Source: Roseovarius mucosus
GTDB taxonomy: Bacteria > Pseudomonadota > Alphaproteobacteria > Rhodobacterales > Rhodobacteraceae
Reading direction: 5' to 3'
Length of the DNA: 64,000 nt
NCBI RefSeq assembly: GCF_002080415.1
Contig: NZ_CP020474.1
Coordinates: forward strand, 2,431,501-2,495,500
Shown here: piece after piece, positions 41,597 to 49,272 of the stretch
How positions within the stretch are numbered: position 1 is the stretch's first letter
Layout: every line of letters starts with the position of its first letter
Program-made: the position numbers and the translations under genes
The notes under the pieces: generated by a model
Told to the model about the DNA's origin: nothing
Seen by the model: only the letters and a program-made list of their open reading frames with translations
Databases searched by the model: none

Positions 41597-41701
41597 CCCT
41601 GTCGCGATAATTCCCCGACCCTGCCATAATCCGGCACGATTACCGCCACATCCGTCACCTATCCCTAAAGTCAGAGGCAAATTTTAACAGGGATAGAAAC
41701 A

Positions 41702-41890
41702 ATGAACCTGAACCAGAATGAAAGCAGCACCGAAATTCGCAATCTCGTGATGCGCGAGCGTCATCTCGCCGTTTCCGAGCGGGAATGGAAGCACCGCCTG
41801 CGCGGGTATGGCTATGCGATCCGCGACACCGCCGAGGGGCGTTTTGTCACCTCGATCCGTCAGGATGCACCGCTCTGCCAACTGAGCTGA
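41702..41890 (+). CDS. Small conserved-looking protein of unknown function
   Basis: A 62-residue protein, MNLNQNESSTEIRNLVMRERHL at the start and ending in RFVTSIRQDAPLCQLS. It begins with a helix rich in charged residues and a short beta stretch YGYAIRDTAEGRFVTSI. An AGGGA lies 7 bases before ATG 41702, and the third-position base pattern looks coding. It is alone on the plus strand ahead of the rpsU terminator. No function is recognised. Confidence 0.6.
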   Translation: MNLNQNESSTEIRNLVMRERHLAVSEREWKHRLRGYGYAIRDTAEGRFVTSIRQDAPLCQLS

Positions 41891-41965
41891 CCGCGGCCTG
41901 TTTCTGGCTGAAATTTACAGGCGACCGGCCCTTTGGCTGATGGGGCTAAGCCCCAAAAACGACAA

Positions 41966-41990
41966 ACCCCCGAAGCATCTGCCCGGGGGT
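41966..41990 (-). terminator. Terminator of rpsU
   Basis: ACCCCCG (41966-41972) pairs with CGGGGGT (41984-41990); read on the minus strand, the hairpin is followed by TTGTCGTTTTT. It lies 37 bp after the rpsU stop. Confidence 0.8.
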
Positions 41991-42026
41991 CGTCAAATGT
42001 GCCGCAAAAACCTGCGGAGAGCGCTC

Positions 42027-42233
42027 TTAGAGCATGCCTTCGCGCTGCGCTTTCTTGCGCGCCAGTTTCCGGGCACGGCGAATCGCTTCGGCCTTCTCGC
42101 GCGCTTTCTTCTCGGACGGCTTTTCGAAATGTTGCTTGAGCTTCATTTCACGAAAAACGCCTTCGCGCTGCAGTTTTTTCTTCAGAGCGCGGAGCGCCTG
42201 ATCGACATTGTTGTCGCGAACACTAACCTGCAT
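42027..42233 (-). CDS. rpsU: 30S ribosomal protein S21
   Basis: A 68-residue, highly basic protein: [22 protein letters not shown], then [20 protein letters not shown]. This is S21, which contacts the anti-Shine-Dalgarno region of 16S rRNA. It stands as a single gene with its own promoter (42286-42314), a short perfect hairpin between the Shine-Dalgarno and the start codon, and a terminator downstream. It is divergent from the COQ9 gene. Confidence 0.97.
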   Translation of the reverse strand: MQVSVRDNNVDQALRALKKKLQREGVFREMKLKQHFEKPSEKKAREKAEAIRRARKLARKKAQREGML

Positions 42234-42246
42234 GTGGTGTCACCAC
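42234..42246 (-). promoter_or_regulatory. Hairpin between Shine-Dalgarno and start codon of rpsU
   Basis: The plus strand reads GTGGTG-T-CACCAC, a perfect 13-base palindrome directly before the rpsU ATG. The GGAAGG Shine-Dalgarno lies just upstream of it (42247-42252), 13 bases from the start. Folding would bring the two closer or block initiation, so it may tune S21 synthesis. Confidence 0.5.
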
Positions 42247-42285
42247 CTTCCTAAGTTAAAGTTGCAATAGATTGCAGGAAGGCGC

Positions 42286-42314
42286 CGTATAGCAAAGCAT
42301 CTTGGATTTGTCTA
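42286..42314 (-). promoter_or_regulatory. Sigma-70-type promoter of rpsU
   Basis: On the minus strand TAGACA (plus 42309-42314) and TATACG (plus 42286-42291) are separated by 17 bp. They resemble the housekeeping -35 and -10 boxes and lie about 50 bp before the rpsU start codon. Confidence 0.6.
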
Positions 42315-42339
42315 GGGTGCGCCGCAAGGAGGATTTTCG

Positions 42340-43029
42340 ATGTCCGAACCCGATCTGATGACCCGTTTGCTGGATGCCGCAGCGCTCCATGTGCCCTTCG
42401 ATGGCTGGAGCGAAACCACCCTGCGTCTTGCCGCTGAGGATGCTGGGATTGCCCCCGGCCTTGTGTCCGCGATTTGTCCGCGCGGCGCGGTCGATTTGGC
42501 GCTTGCCTATCATGCGGCAGGCGATGCCGCGATGCTCAAACGACTGGCCGAGACCGACCTGAGCGCCCTGCGTTTTCGGGATCGCGTGGCGTTTGCCGTG
42601 CGTGTCCGGCTTGAGGCGGTCGAGGATCGAGAACTGGTACGTCGGGGGATGACCCTCTTTTCCTTGCCGCCCTATGCTGCCGATGGTGCGCGCGCCCTCT
42701 GGCAAACGGCTGATCACATCTGGACCGCTCTTGGGGACACATCGCAGGATGTGAATTGGTACACCAAACGCGCAACGCTCTCGGGTGTCTATGGCGCGAC
42801 CGTTCTTTATTGGTTGGGTGACGACAGTGACGGCCAAACCCGTACATGGGACTTTCTTGATCGCCGCATCGAGGGTGTAATGCAGATCGAAAAGCTCAAG
42901 GCGCAGGCCCGTGACAACCGTTTGGTGTCGGGCCTCATGGCGGGACCGCTCAGTTTTTTGAGCCGTATCCGTGCGCCGCAGCCGGGCGCACAGACGGGTA
43001 TGCCGGGCCGCTGGAATGGCCCGAACTGA
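42340..43029 (+). CDS. COQ9 family ubiquinone-biosynthesis protein
   Basis: A 229-residue COQ9 homolog. The N-terminal third resembles a TetR HTH (SETTLRLAAEDAGIAPGLVSAICPRGAVDLALAYHAAGDAAM). The C-terminal part has WQTADHIWTALGDTSQDVNWYTKRATLSGVYGATVLYWLGDDS, the lipid-binding COQ9 signature. It helps present ubiquinone precursors to Coq7-type hydroxylase. AGGAGG precedes ATG 42340. It lies 16 bp before a quinone-oxidoreductase-like gene, which fits a shared quinone theme. Confidence 0.92.
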   Translation: MSEPDLMTRLLDAAALHVPFDGWSETTLRLAAEDAGIAPGLVSAICPRGAVDLALAYHAAGDAAMLKRLAETDLSALRFRDRVAFAVRVRLEAVEDRELVRRGMTLFSLPPYAADGARALWQTADHIWTALGDTSQDVNWYTKRATLSGVYGATVLYWLGDDSDGQTRTWDFLDRRIEGVMQIEKLKAQARDNRLVSGLMAGPLSFLSRIRAPQPGAQTGMPGRWNGPN

Positions 43030-43045
43030 ATATAAGGACAGATGA

Positions 43046-44029
43046 ATGACCAAGACGATGCAGGCCGTCGAAATCACGCAGGCGGGTGGCCCCGAAGTAT
43101 TGCAACTGACCACTCGCCCCATTCCCGCGCCACGCGCAGGCGAGGTCGTGATCCGGCTGGCCTATGCCGGTGTCAACCGCCCGGATGCCTTGCAGCGTGC
43201 CGGGCTCTATGCGCCGCCGCCCACGGCCTCTGACCTTCCGGGGCTTGAAGGGGCAGGGGAAATCGTGGCGCTTGGTGCGGGCGTCACGCATTGGACGCTT
43301 GGCGATCAGGTCTGCGCGCTATTGCCCGGTGGCGGTTATGCCGAATATGTGGCCACGCCCGCAGCGCATTGCTTGCCGGTGCCGCATGGCCTTAGCCTCG
43401 AACAGGCCGCCTGTCTGCCGGAAACCTTCTTCACCGTCTGGTCTAACGTGTTTCAGCGCGGCGCACTCAAGGGGGGCGAGCGGTTTCTTGTGCATGGCGG
43501 TTCATCCGGGATCGGCACCACGGCCATTCAACTCGCCCACACCTTCGGCGCGCGGGTGTTTACCACGGCAGGCTCTGCCGAGAAATGCCAGGTCTGCATG
43601 GATCTTGGGGCCGAACGCGCGATCAACTACCGCGAAGAGGATTTCACCGAGGTGTTGTCTGCCGAGGGCGGCGCAGATCTTATCCTTGACATGGTTGGCG
43701 GCGATTACCTGCCCCGCAACGTCAAGGCGCTGGCCGATGATGGACGCCTCGTGCAGATCGCCTTTCTCCAAGGCCCCAAGATCGAGCTGAATTTCTCTCA
43801 GGTGATGATGCGTCGCCTGACGATCACCGGCAGCACGCTGCGCCCGCAAAGCGATCTCGCCAAGGCGCGGATTGCCGAAAGCCTGCGCACCCATGTCTGG
43901 CCGCTGCTGGAGGCGGGTAAAATCGCGCCTGTAATGGATTCCGAATATCCGCTGGCCAAGGCTGCTGCTGCGCATGCGCGGATGGAGTCGAGCGGGCACA
44001 TCGGCAAAATCGTCCTCAAGGTTGCGTGA
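43046..44029 (+). CDS. NAD(P)H:quinone oxidoreductase, PIG3-type
   Basis: A 327-residue, zinc-free medium-chain reductase. The N-terminal GroES-like domain has YAGVNRPDALQRAGLYAPPP and LPGLEGAGEIVALG; the NADPH-binding stretch is FLVHGGSSGIGTTAIQLAHTFGARVFTTAGS. PIG3-type marks include MTKTMQAVEITQAGGPEVLQL. It reduces quinones or enones with NADPH. It is co-directional with the COQ9 gene (16 bp), followed by a bidirectional terminator. Confidence 0.92.
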   Translation: MTKTMQAVEITQAGGPEVLQLTTRPIPAPRAGEVVIRLAYAGVNRPDALQRAGLYAPPPTASDLPGLEGAGEIVALGAGVTHWTLGDQVCALLPGGGYAEYVATPAAHCLPVPHGLSLEQAACLPETFFTVWSNVFQRGALKGGERFLVHGGSSGIGTTAIQLAHTFGARVFTTAGSAEKCQVCMDLGAERAINYREEDFTEVLSAEGGADLILDMVGGDYLPRNVKALADDGRLVQIAFLQGPKIELNFSQVMMRRLTITGSTLRPQSDLAKARIAESLRTHVWPLLEAGKIAPVMDSEYPLAKAAAAHARMESSGHIGKIVLKVA

Positions 44030-44058
44030 CCCGGGTCAACGATCGAGACAAATAAAAA

Positions 44059-44076
44059 GCCGCCCCATTGGGCGGC
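44059..44076. terminator. Bidirectional terminator between the quinone reductase and HU genes
   Basis: GCCGCCC (from 44059) pairs with GGGCGGC (44070-44076). On the plus strand CCTTTT follows; on the minus strand the hairpin is followed by TTTTTATTT, a good T-run for the HU gene. Confidence 0.88.
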
Positions 44077-44132
44077 CCTTTTGATCTCTGGTGCAGGCTG
44101 GCGGCGCGAATTCTGCGCCAGCGGGCCGCAGA

Positions 44133-44420
44133 TCAGCCGTTCACGCTGTCCTTGAGTGCCTTTGCAATGGTCATCTTGACCACCTTGTCGGCCTCTTTCT
44201 TCATCTGCTCGCCTGTCGCGGGGTTGCGCACCATACGCTCGGGGCGCTCACGGCAATAAATCTTGCCGATGCCGGGCAGGGTCACGGCACCGCCGGCGGA
44301 TACTTCACGGGTGATGATCGCGATCACGGCGTCCAGAGCTGCGCCAGCGGTCTTCTTGTCACTGCCCATATCATCGGCCAGAGCGGCGACGAGTTGGGTC
44401 TTGGTCATGGGTTTTGCCAT
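44133..44420 (-). CDS. HU-family DNA-binding protein
   Basis: A 95-residue nucleoid protein. The N-terminal MAKPMTKTQLVAALADDMG, helix KKTAGAALDAVIAIITREV, DNA-arm segment GIGKIYCRERPERMVRNPATGEQM and C-terminal helix KMTIAKALKDSV match HU. The arm carries a Cys and an acidic residue not common in HupB. It stands alone, convergent with the quinone reductase, and a 132-bp A/T-containing region separates it from the AMP nucleosidase gene. Confidence 0.92.
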   Translation of the reverse strand: MAKPMTKTQLVAALADDMGSDKKTAGAALDAVIAIITREVSAGGAVTLPGIGKIYCRERPERMVRNPATGEQMKKEADKVVKMTIAKALKDSVNG

Positions 44421-44552
44421 TTTATGGTCTCCTTACAACTGCCCGTCCCTTGGGCCTCATGCGCGTGATTAAACGCCATGATGTGGCTAAACACAACGGC
44501 TAGTGGGCAAAAGCAAGCCCTTTTGCTGGATTTTGTGCGGATTTCCGTCGGG

Positions 44553-46016
44553 TCAGAGGAAAGCTGTCTCTTCAAAACTGCGCAATTTGCGGCTGTGGAT
44601 GCGTTCAAGGGGCATGCGGCGCAATGATTCCATGGCGCGAATCCCAATCATGAGGTGACGTGAAACTTGGGATTTGTAAAAATCCGAGGCCATGCCGGGC
44701 AGCTTCAATTCGCCCTGCAACGGCTTGTCCGAAACGCAAAGCAGCGTGCCATAGGGCACACGGAAGCGGAACCCGTTGGCGGCAATCGTGGCGCTCTCCA
44801 TGTCCAGCGCGACGGCGCGCGACTGGCTGAGGCGTTGCACTGGCCCCGATTGCTCGCGCAGTTCCCAGTTGCGGTTGTCTACGCTGGCGACTGTGCCGGT
44901 GCGCATGACGCGCTTGAGGTCGAACCCCTCAAGCTGCGTCTCGGCGGCCACCGCCTCTTGCAGTGCGATCTGTATTTCGGCAAGCGCGGGGATGGGCACC
45001 CATGCGGGCAGATCGGCGTCAAGCACGCGATCTTCGCGCAGATAGGCATGGGCCAGCACGAAATCGCCCAAGGATTGCGAATTGCGCAGCCCCGCGCAAT
45101 GGCCGACCATCACCCAAGCATGCGGGCGCAGCACGGCGATATGATCGGTCGCGGTCTTTGCGTTGGACGGACCCACCCCAATATTGACCAAGGTGATCCC
45201 CGATCCATCCGCCCGCTTGAGGTGATAGGCGGGCATCTGCGGCAATCGTTCGGGCGCAGGCAAGATATCATCCGGCCCGGTGATCTCGGCATTTCCGGTG
45301 CTGACAAAAGCCGAATAGCCGCTGTTCGCGTCCCCCAGCATGCGCCGGGCGTAGGTCTCGAATTCCGAGACATAGAATTGATAGTTGGTGAAGAGCACGT
45401 AATTCTGGAAATGGCAGGGATCGGTTGCCGTGTAATGCGTGAGGCGTGCCAGCGAATAATCCACCCGCTGCGCAGTGAACGGTGCCAAAGGGGCTGCCCC
45501 GTCCAGCCCCGGCAGCCATGTGCCATTGACGATATCGTCATTGGTGGTCGCCAGATCCGGCACGTCAAAGTAATCGCGCAGGGTGAATTCTGCGGCACCT
45601 TCTTGTGGCACGCTGAGGTTTGCATCCCCCGCCACCGCGAAATGCACAGGAATAGGCGTGTCAGAGAGGCCGATCATGACCCCGACACCGTGATTGTCCA
45701 TCAAGAGGCCCAGTTGTTGCTCCAGATAGGCGCGGAACAGGATGGGGCGCGTGATCGTTGCGGCATAGGTGCCGGGGTTCGAGACATGGCCAAAGCTGAG
45801 CCGACTGTCGACCTTGGCATAGGTCGTCGTGGTCAAACGTATTTCGGGATAAAAGGCGCGCACCCGGCCCATCGGCAGGTGCCCGGCCAAAGCCTTTGCA
45901 AAGGCTGTGCAGAGAAACTCTGTGCTTGCCGCATAAAGCTGACAAAGCCGATCCACCGCCGCGCGCGCCTCTGTGAACGCCTCTGGGGCGATCTTGTCGG
46001 GGGTGCTGATGTTCAT
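44553..46016 (-). CDS. amn: AMP nucleosidase
   Basis: A 487-residue enzyme that cleaves AMP to adenine and ribose 5-phosphate. The long N-terminal AMP-nucleosidase domain (DKIAPEAFTEARAAVDRL to FTNYQFYVSEFE) is followed by a nucleoside-phosphorylase-like catalytic domain with VNIGVGPSNAKTATDHIAVLRPHAWVMVGHCAGLRNSQ and the ALDMESATIAANG segment, whose Met-Glu and Asp side chains bind ribose and base. ATG 46016 follows GGAGACACGC. A 62-bp gap separates it from the divergent VOC gene. Purine salvage is the expected role. Confidence 0.94.
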   Translation of the reverse strand: MNISTPDKIAPEAFTEARAAVDRLCQLYAASTEFLCTAFAKALAGHLPMGRVRAFYPEIRLTTTTYAKVDSRLSFGHVSNPGTYAATITRPILFRAYLEQQLGLLMDNHGVGVMIGLSDTPIPVHFAVAGDANLSVPQEGAAEFTLRDYFDVPDLATTNDDIVNGTWLPGLDGAAPLAPFTAQRVDYSLARLTHYTATDPCHFQNYVLFTNYQFYVSEFETYARRMLGDANSGYSAFVSTGNAEITGPDDILPAPERLPQMPAYHLKRADGSGITLVNIGVGPSNAKTATDHIAVLRPHAWVMVGHCAGLRNSQSLGDFVLAHAYLREDRVLDADLPAWVPIPALAEIQIALQEAVAAETQLEGFDLKRVMRTGTVASVDNRNWELREQSGPVQRLSQSRAVALDMESATIAANGFRFRVPYGTLLCVSDKPLQGELKLPGMASDFYKSQVSRHLMIGIRAMESLRRMPLERIHSRKLRSFEETAFL

Positions 46017-46078
46017 GCGTGTCTCCTGCGGCATGCTCTCAGGTTGACACGTGCCGGGGGCATGATCAAGCTGAGGCC

Positions 46079-46522
46079 ATGGATTACGAAACGATTACGC
46101 CTGAGGAATTCGGGGCCAGCCTGCGCGGGCTTGGCCTCAACCTCTTGGTGCGCGATGTGCGGGTTGAGGCGGCTTTTCTTGTCAGCGTTTTCGGCATGGC
46201 GGCCCACCGTCTGAGCGCGGATTTTGCGATCATGGTCTATGGCGATCAGGTGATGCAACTGCATGCCGATCATACCTACGCCGCCAACCCGATCCTTGGC
46301 CTTGTGCCTGAGAGCCCGCCGCGCGGGGCCGGGGCGTCTTTGCACCTTTTCGACAGCGATCCCGACACGGTTGCCGCCCGCGCCGAAGGTGCAGGCGGCA
46401 TGATCCTGCAACCGCCCACCAACAAACCCCACGGGCTGCGCGAATGCTGCATCCTGTGCCCCAATGGTTATGCGTGGGTCGCCTCCCGGCCCCTGACCGA
46501 GATTGAAAGGAAAGCGAAATGA
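46079..46522 (+). CDS. VOC/glyoxalase-like metalloenzyme fold protein
   Basis: A 147-residue vicinal-oxygen-chelate fold protein: LNLLVRDVRVEAAFLVSVFGM and FAIMVYGDQVMQLHADHTY form the first half, and GASLHLFDSDPDTVAARAEGAGGMILQPPTNKPHGLRECCILCPNGYAW the second. Its substrate is unknown. GAGG precedes ATG 46079. The stop overlaps the class II aldolase start by 4 bp, so the two are translationally coupled and likely act in one pathway, perhaps on a sugar acid or hydroxy-keto compound. Confidence 0.82.
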   Translation: MDYETITPEEFGASLRGLGLNLLVRDVRVEAAFLVSVFGMAAHRLSADFAIMVYGDQVMQLHADHTYAANPILGLVPESPPRGAGASLHLFDSDPDTVAARAEGAGGMILQPPTNKPHGLRECCILCPNGYAWVASRPLTEIERKAK

Positions 46523-47274
46523 ATGTGACAAACCTGCGCCCCAACATGGACCACTGGCAAGAGCGCGTGGATCTTGCCGCGGCCTTTCGTTGGACCGCGC
46601 GCCTGAACATGCACGAAGCGGTTGCCAATCATTTTAGCCTCTCGATCAATGATGATGGCACGCGGTTCCTGATGAACCCCAACCAGATGCATTTCGCCCG
46701 TATCCGCGCCAGCGATCTGATCGTTGTGGATGCCAATGATCCCGAAACGCTAGAGGGGCCAAATGCGCCTGATCCCACCGCCTGGGGCCTGCATGGGGGG
46801 TTGCACCGGCACTGCGCCCATGCCCGCTGCGCCATGCATGTGCATTCTATTCATGCCACTGTGTTGGCCAGCCTTGCCGATAGCCGCCTGCCGCCCATCG
46901 ACCAGAACTGTGCCACGTTTTATAACCGGCATGTGGTCGATGAGGGCTATGGCGGGCTGGCGTTCGAGGATGAGGGCGCGCGCTGTGCACGGCTTTTGAC
47001 CGACCCCAAGAAGAAGGTGCTGATCATGGGCAACCACGGGGTGATGGTGATTGGCGATAGTGTCGCGGACACGTTCAACCGCCTCTATTATTTCGAGCGT
47101 GCCGCCGAGACTTATATCCGGGCGTTGCAAACCGGGCGCCCCCTGCGGGTTCTGTCGGATGCGGTTGCGGAAAAGACGGCGCAGGAACTTGATGATTACC
47201 CGGGCCAGGCAGATCGGCATCTGTCGGAACTCAAGGCCATTTTGGACGCTGAAGGTTCGGACTACGCGCAATAG
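46519..47274 (+). CDS. Class II aldolase/adducin family protein
   Basis: A 251-residue class II aldolase domain. Zinc-binding His residues are in AMHVHSIHATVLAS (HxH) and IMGNHGVMVIGD; the N-terminal NEAVANHFSLSI-type stretch appears as MHEAVANHFSLSINDDG. The family cleaves or epimerises sugar phosphates, or acts as 3-oxo-tetronate 4-phosphate decarboxylase and related enzymes. It is coupled to the VOC gene by ATGA. No sugar kinase or transporter adjoins, so the substrate is open. Confidence 0.86.
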   Translation: MNVTNLRPNMDHWQERVDLAAAFRWTARLNMHEAVANHFSLSINDDGTRFLMNPNQMHFARIRASDLIVVDANDPETLEGPNAPDPTAWGLHGGLHRHCAHARCAMHVHSIHATVLASLADSRLPPIDQNCATFYNRHVVDEGYGGLAFEDEGARCARLLTDPKKKVLIMGNHGVMVIGDSVADTFNRLYYFERAAETYIRALQTGRPLRVLSDAVAEKTAQELDDYPGQADRHLSELKAILDAEGSDYAQ

Positions 47275-47310
47275 TGTCTTGCCGTTGCAGCCACGTGCGG
47301 CGCGCCTGTC

Positions 47311-48195
47311 TCAGATGCGGGACAGGCGCCACGTTGGGAAAAGGGTCGCTTGACTGAGATAGACGCTGGTGTCCTGACCAGAGAAGAGGCCGTCTTGTTC
47401 CACAAGGACCGTTTGCCAATCCCGCGCCGCAGCCCCCAGAATATCTGTGTGAAGCGTGTCGCCGCACATGACAATTCGATTGCGCGGTAGGCTAGGCAAG
47501 GACGCCTCAACCATTTCGTAGACGGCAGGAAACGGTTTGCCAAAGAACCGCACGTCTGGAATGCCGCGATCCGCAAGTTGATGCCCGAAATAACCGGGCT
47601 CTAGCGAAAAGCCGTGTTCGCGCGGGGCAACCAGATCGGCGTTGGCGATGATCACTGGCCTCGGGCGCTTTAACAGTGCGGTTTCGAGCAGCGCTTGGCG
47701 ATCCAGCGACCAGACCTCGGTAGAGAGAAAAACAAAGCCTTCGACCTGATCATAGCTGATGGGATCATCCACCAGTCGCCGGGTAGGGGCGGAAATATCG
47801 GACAGATTGTCCTGTGGCGCGGCGATACATCCCCAAAGCCTGTCATCCAGATGCGCCAATGTGGCATCTCGGCTGGTGATGATCTCGTGATCCCTGACCC
47901 CCATGCCCAGATTTTGAAACTTGGTCATGGCGCCGGCATGGGTGTAGCTGGCCGCGTTGGAGAGAATGCGAATCTGGCATCCGATTTCTCTCAACTCTCT
48001 CAAACGTTGCGCGGCGCCGGGTATGGCCGCCTCGCCGATATTCAGCACACCGTAAGCGTCAAAGACAAAGGCATCTGCTTGTGCTGCGATGTCATGCAGA
48101 GAGCTGATTTCCCGCGTCCGTGTTGGCGAGTGAACCCTTGGCAAGCGGTGGCGCACGGCCTCGTAGCGGTCGAAAATAGTCGCGACAGTGTCCAT
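47311..48195 (-). CDS. HAD-superfamily phosphatase, NagD/IIA type
   Basis: A HAD IIA hydrolase of about 294 residues from ATG 48195. The start is uncertain: the nearest GGAGG lies 13 bases upstream and a TTG is available at 48240. The nucleophile motif is FVFDAYGVLN, the second motif ILSNAASYTH, and the late acidic motif VMCGDTLHTDILGAAARDW. The cap domain in the middle includes ANADLVAPREHGFSLEPGYFGHQLADRG. Such enzymes dephosphorylate glycerol phosphate, pyridoxal phosphate or nucleotides. Divergent from a DeoR gene and a Ugp-like ABC operon, it may act on imported glycerol phosphate (inference). Confidence 0.85.
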   Translation of the reverse strand: MDTVATIFDRYEAVRHRLPRVHSPTRTREISSLHDIAAQADAFVFDAYGVLNIGEAAIPGAAQRLRELREIGCQIRILSNAASYTHAGAMTKFQNLGMGVRDHEIITSRDATLAHLDDRLWGCIAAPQDNLSDISAPTRRLVDDPISYDQVEGFVFLSTEVWSLDRQALLETALLKRPRPVIIANADLVAPREHGFSLEPGYFGHQLADRGIPDVRFFGKPFPAVYEMVEASLPSLPRNRIVMCGDTLHTDILGAAARDWQTVLVEQDGLFSGQDTSVYLSQATLFPTWRLSRI

Positions 48196-48495
48196 CAGTT
48201 TGGTGAAGCCTCCGACTTGGTCGAACTGCGTGTGCCGCAAGGCCGCAGAATAGACCCAGCTCAGGAAAACTTACAGTGCAGAGAAGAAATTGAAAGTACA
48301 AAACAACAAAGCGACATTTCACATAGGTGTCATATTTTCGAGTTAGGCCTGTAAAAGGGGTTTAATTTGGAAAGTATTCGCGATTGCTGTGATGATCTTA
48401 ATTTTTTGGCCCTGAGACTAGAGGGAAACCAAGCAAAAAAATGTTGCTTTGTTGCATTTCGTGACCAACAATCGCGCAAAGTTATGGAAACTCAC
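48196..48495. promoter_or_regulatory. 300-bp divergent regulatory region, A/T-rich, between the HAD and DeoR genes
   Basis: No gene is seen in this stretch; an open frame from 48367 to the DeoR start is not needed. It is clearly A/T-richer than the surroundings. CGCGATTG at 48379-48386 and CAATCGCG at 48469-48476 form an inverted pair, and TTTCG-containing blocks recur (near 48344, 48457), as in DeoR/GlpR operators. Confidence 0.55.
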
Positions 48496-49272
48496 ATGGC
48501 GTCCAAGAAAAGTCGGCGACACGACCTTATTCAACAGGTTGTTCAAGAACAGGGAGGCGTGAGTGTGGGCGCGCTCGCCGACATGTTCGGCGTCTCGATG
48601 CAGACGATCCGGCGCGATCTTGATCTGCTTTGTGATGGTGAAACCCTCCACCGCGCGCATGGGCGCATCGAGCTTGCCGAGGGCCGTCGCAATACACCGT
48701 TTGACCAGCGGGCGGGCACCAATCTTGTAGGAAAGCGCGCTATTGCCAATGCGGCGGCGGCGATGATCCCCAATGGGGCAACGGTCTTTATCTCCATCGG
48801 CTCTACCGTGCTCAGCGTGGCGCGGGCGCTGCATCGCAAAAGGGAATTGACCGTCGTCACCAACAACCTCAGCGCTGCCATGGCGCTGAGCGAAGAGATT
48901 TCCAATCGCATCATCGTTCCGGGTGGGGAACTCCGGTTGCCAGACCGCGATTTTGTCGGCGAGGAGGTGGTCGAGTTCTTTGGTCGTTACCGCGCCGAAT
49001 TCGCCCTCTTTGGAACGGCGGGGATCGGAGCGGAGGGCGAGTTGCTGGAGTTCCATCAAGCCGAGGTGCGGGCCACCGACCGCATGTGGCAGAACGCGCG
49101 AACATCCATCCTTGTGATAGATCGTAGCAAATTCGGGCGTCTGGCCCCCGCCGTTGGCGGCAATATTGCTCAGATCGACCATATAATCTGTGACCGCGCG
49201 CCAGCCGCGCCGTTTGACCAACTGGTCGAGCGTCTGGGAGGCCGGATCACATTTGCAGAGGACATTGGCTGA
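48496..49272 (+). CDS. DeoR/GlpR-family transcriptional regulator
   Basis: A 258-residue DeoR-type repressor. The HTH is GVSVGALADMFGVSMQTIRRDLDLLCDGETLHRAHGRIEL; the sugar-phosphate effector domain has IPNGATVFISIGSTVLSVARAL, VVTNNLSAAMAL and ICDRAPAAP. ATG 48496 (or 48484) begins the protein; an earlier in-frame Met adds a non-conserved leader. The stop codon overlaps the first ABC gene (TGATG). It likely represses its own operon and the HAD gene until a sugar- or glycerol-phosphate accumulates. Confidence 0.92.
   Translation: MASKKSRRHDLIQQVVQEQGGVSVGALADMFGVSMQTIRRDLDLLCDGETLHRAHGRIELAEGRRNTPFDQRAGTNLVGKRAIANAAAAMIPNGATVFISIGSTVLSVARALHRKRELTVVTNNLSAAMALSEEISNRIIVPGGELRLPDRDFVGEEVVEFFGRYRAEFALFGTAGIGAEGELLEFHQAEVRATDRMWQNARTSILVIDRSKFGRLAPAVGGNIAQIDHIICDRAPAAPFDQLVERLGGRITFAEDIG

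Noticed and set aside
44667..46214. A 515-codon plus-strand frame opposite the AMP nucleosidase gene
   Set aside because: The minus-strand protein has the complete AMP nucleosidase sequence; the antisense frame is low-complexity shadow coding.
48367..48495. An N-terminal extension of the DeoR protein from 48367
   Set aside because: The extension (MESIRDCCDDLNFLALRLEG) is not DeoR-like, lies in the A/T-rich regulatory region and would overlap likely operators.
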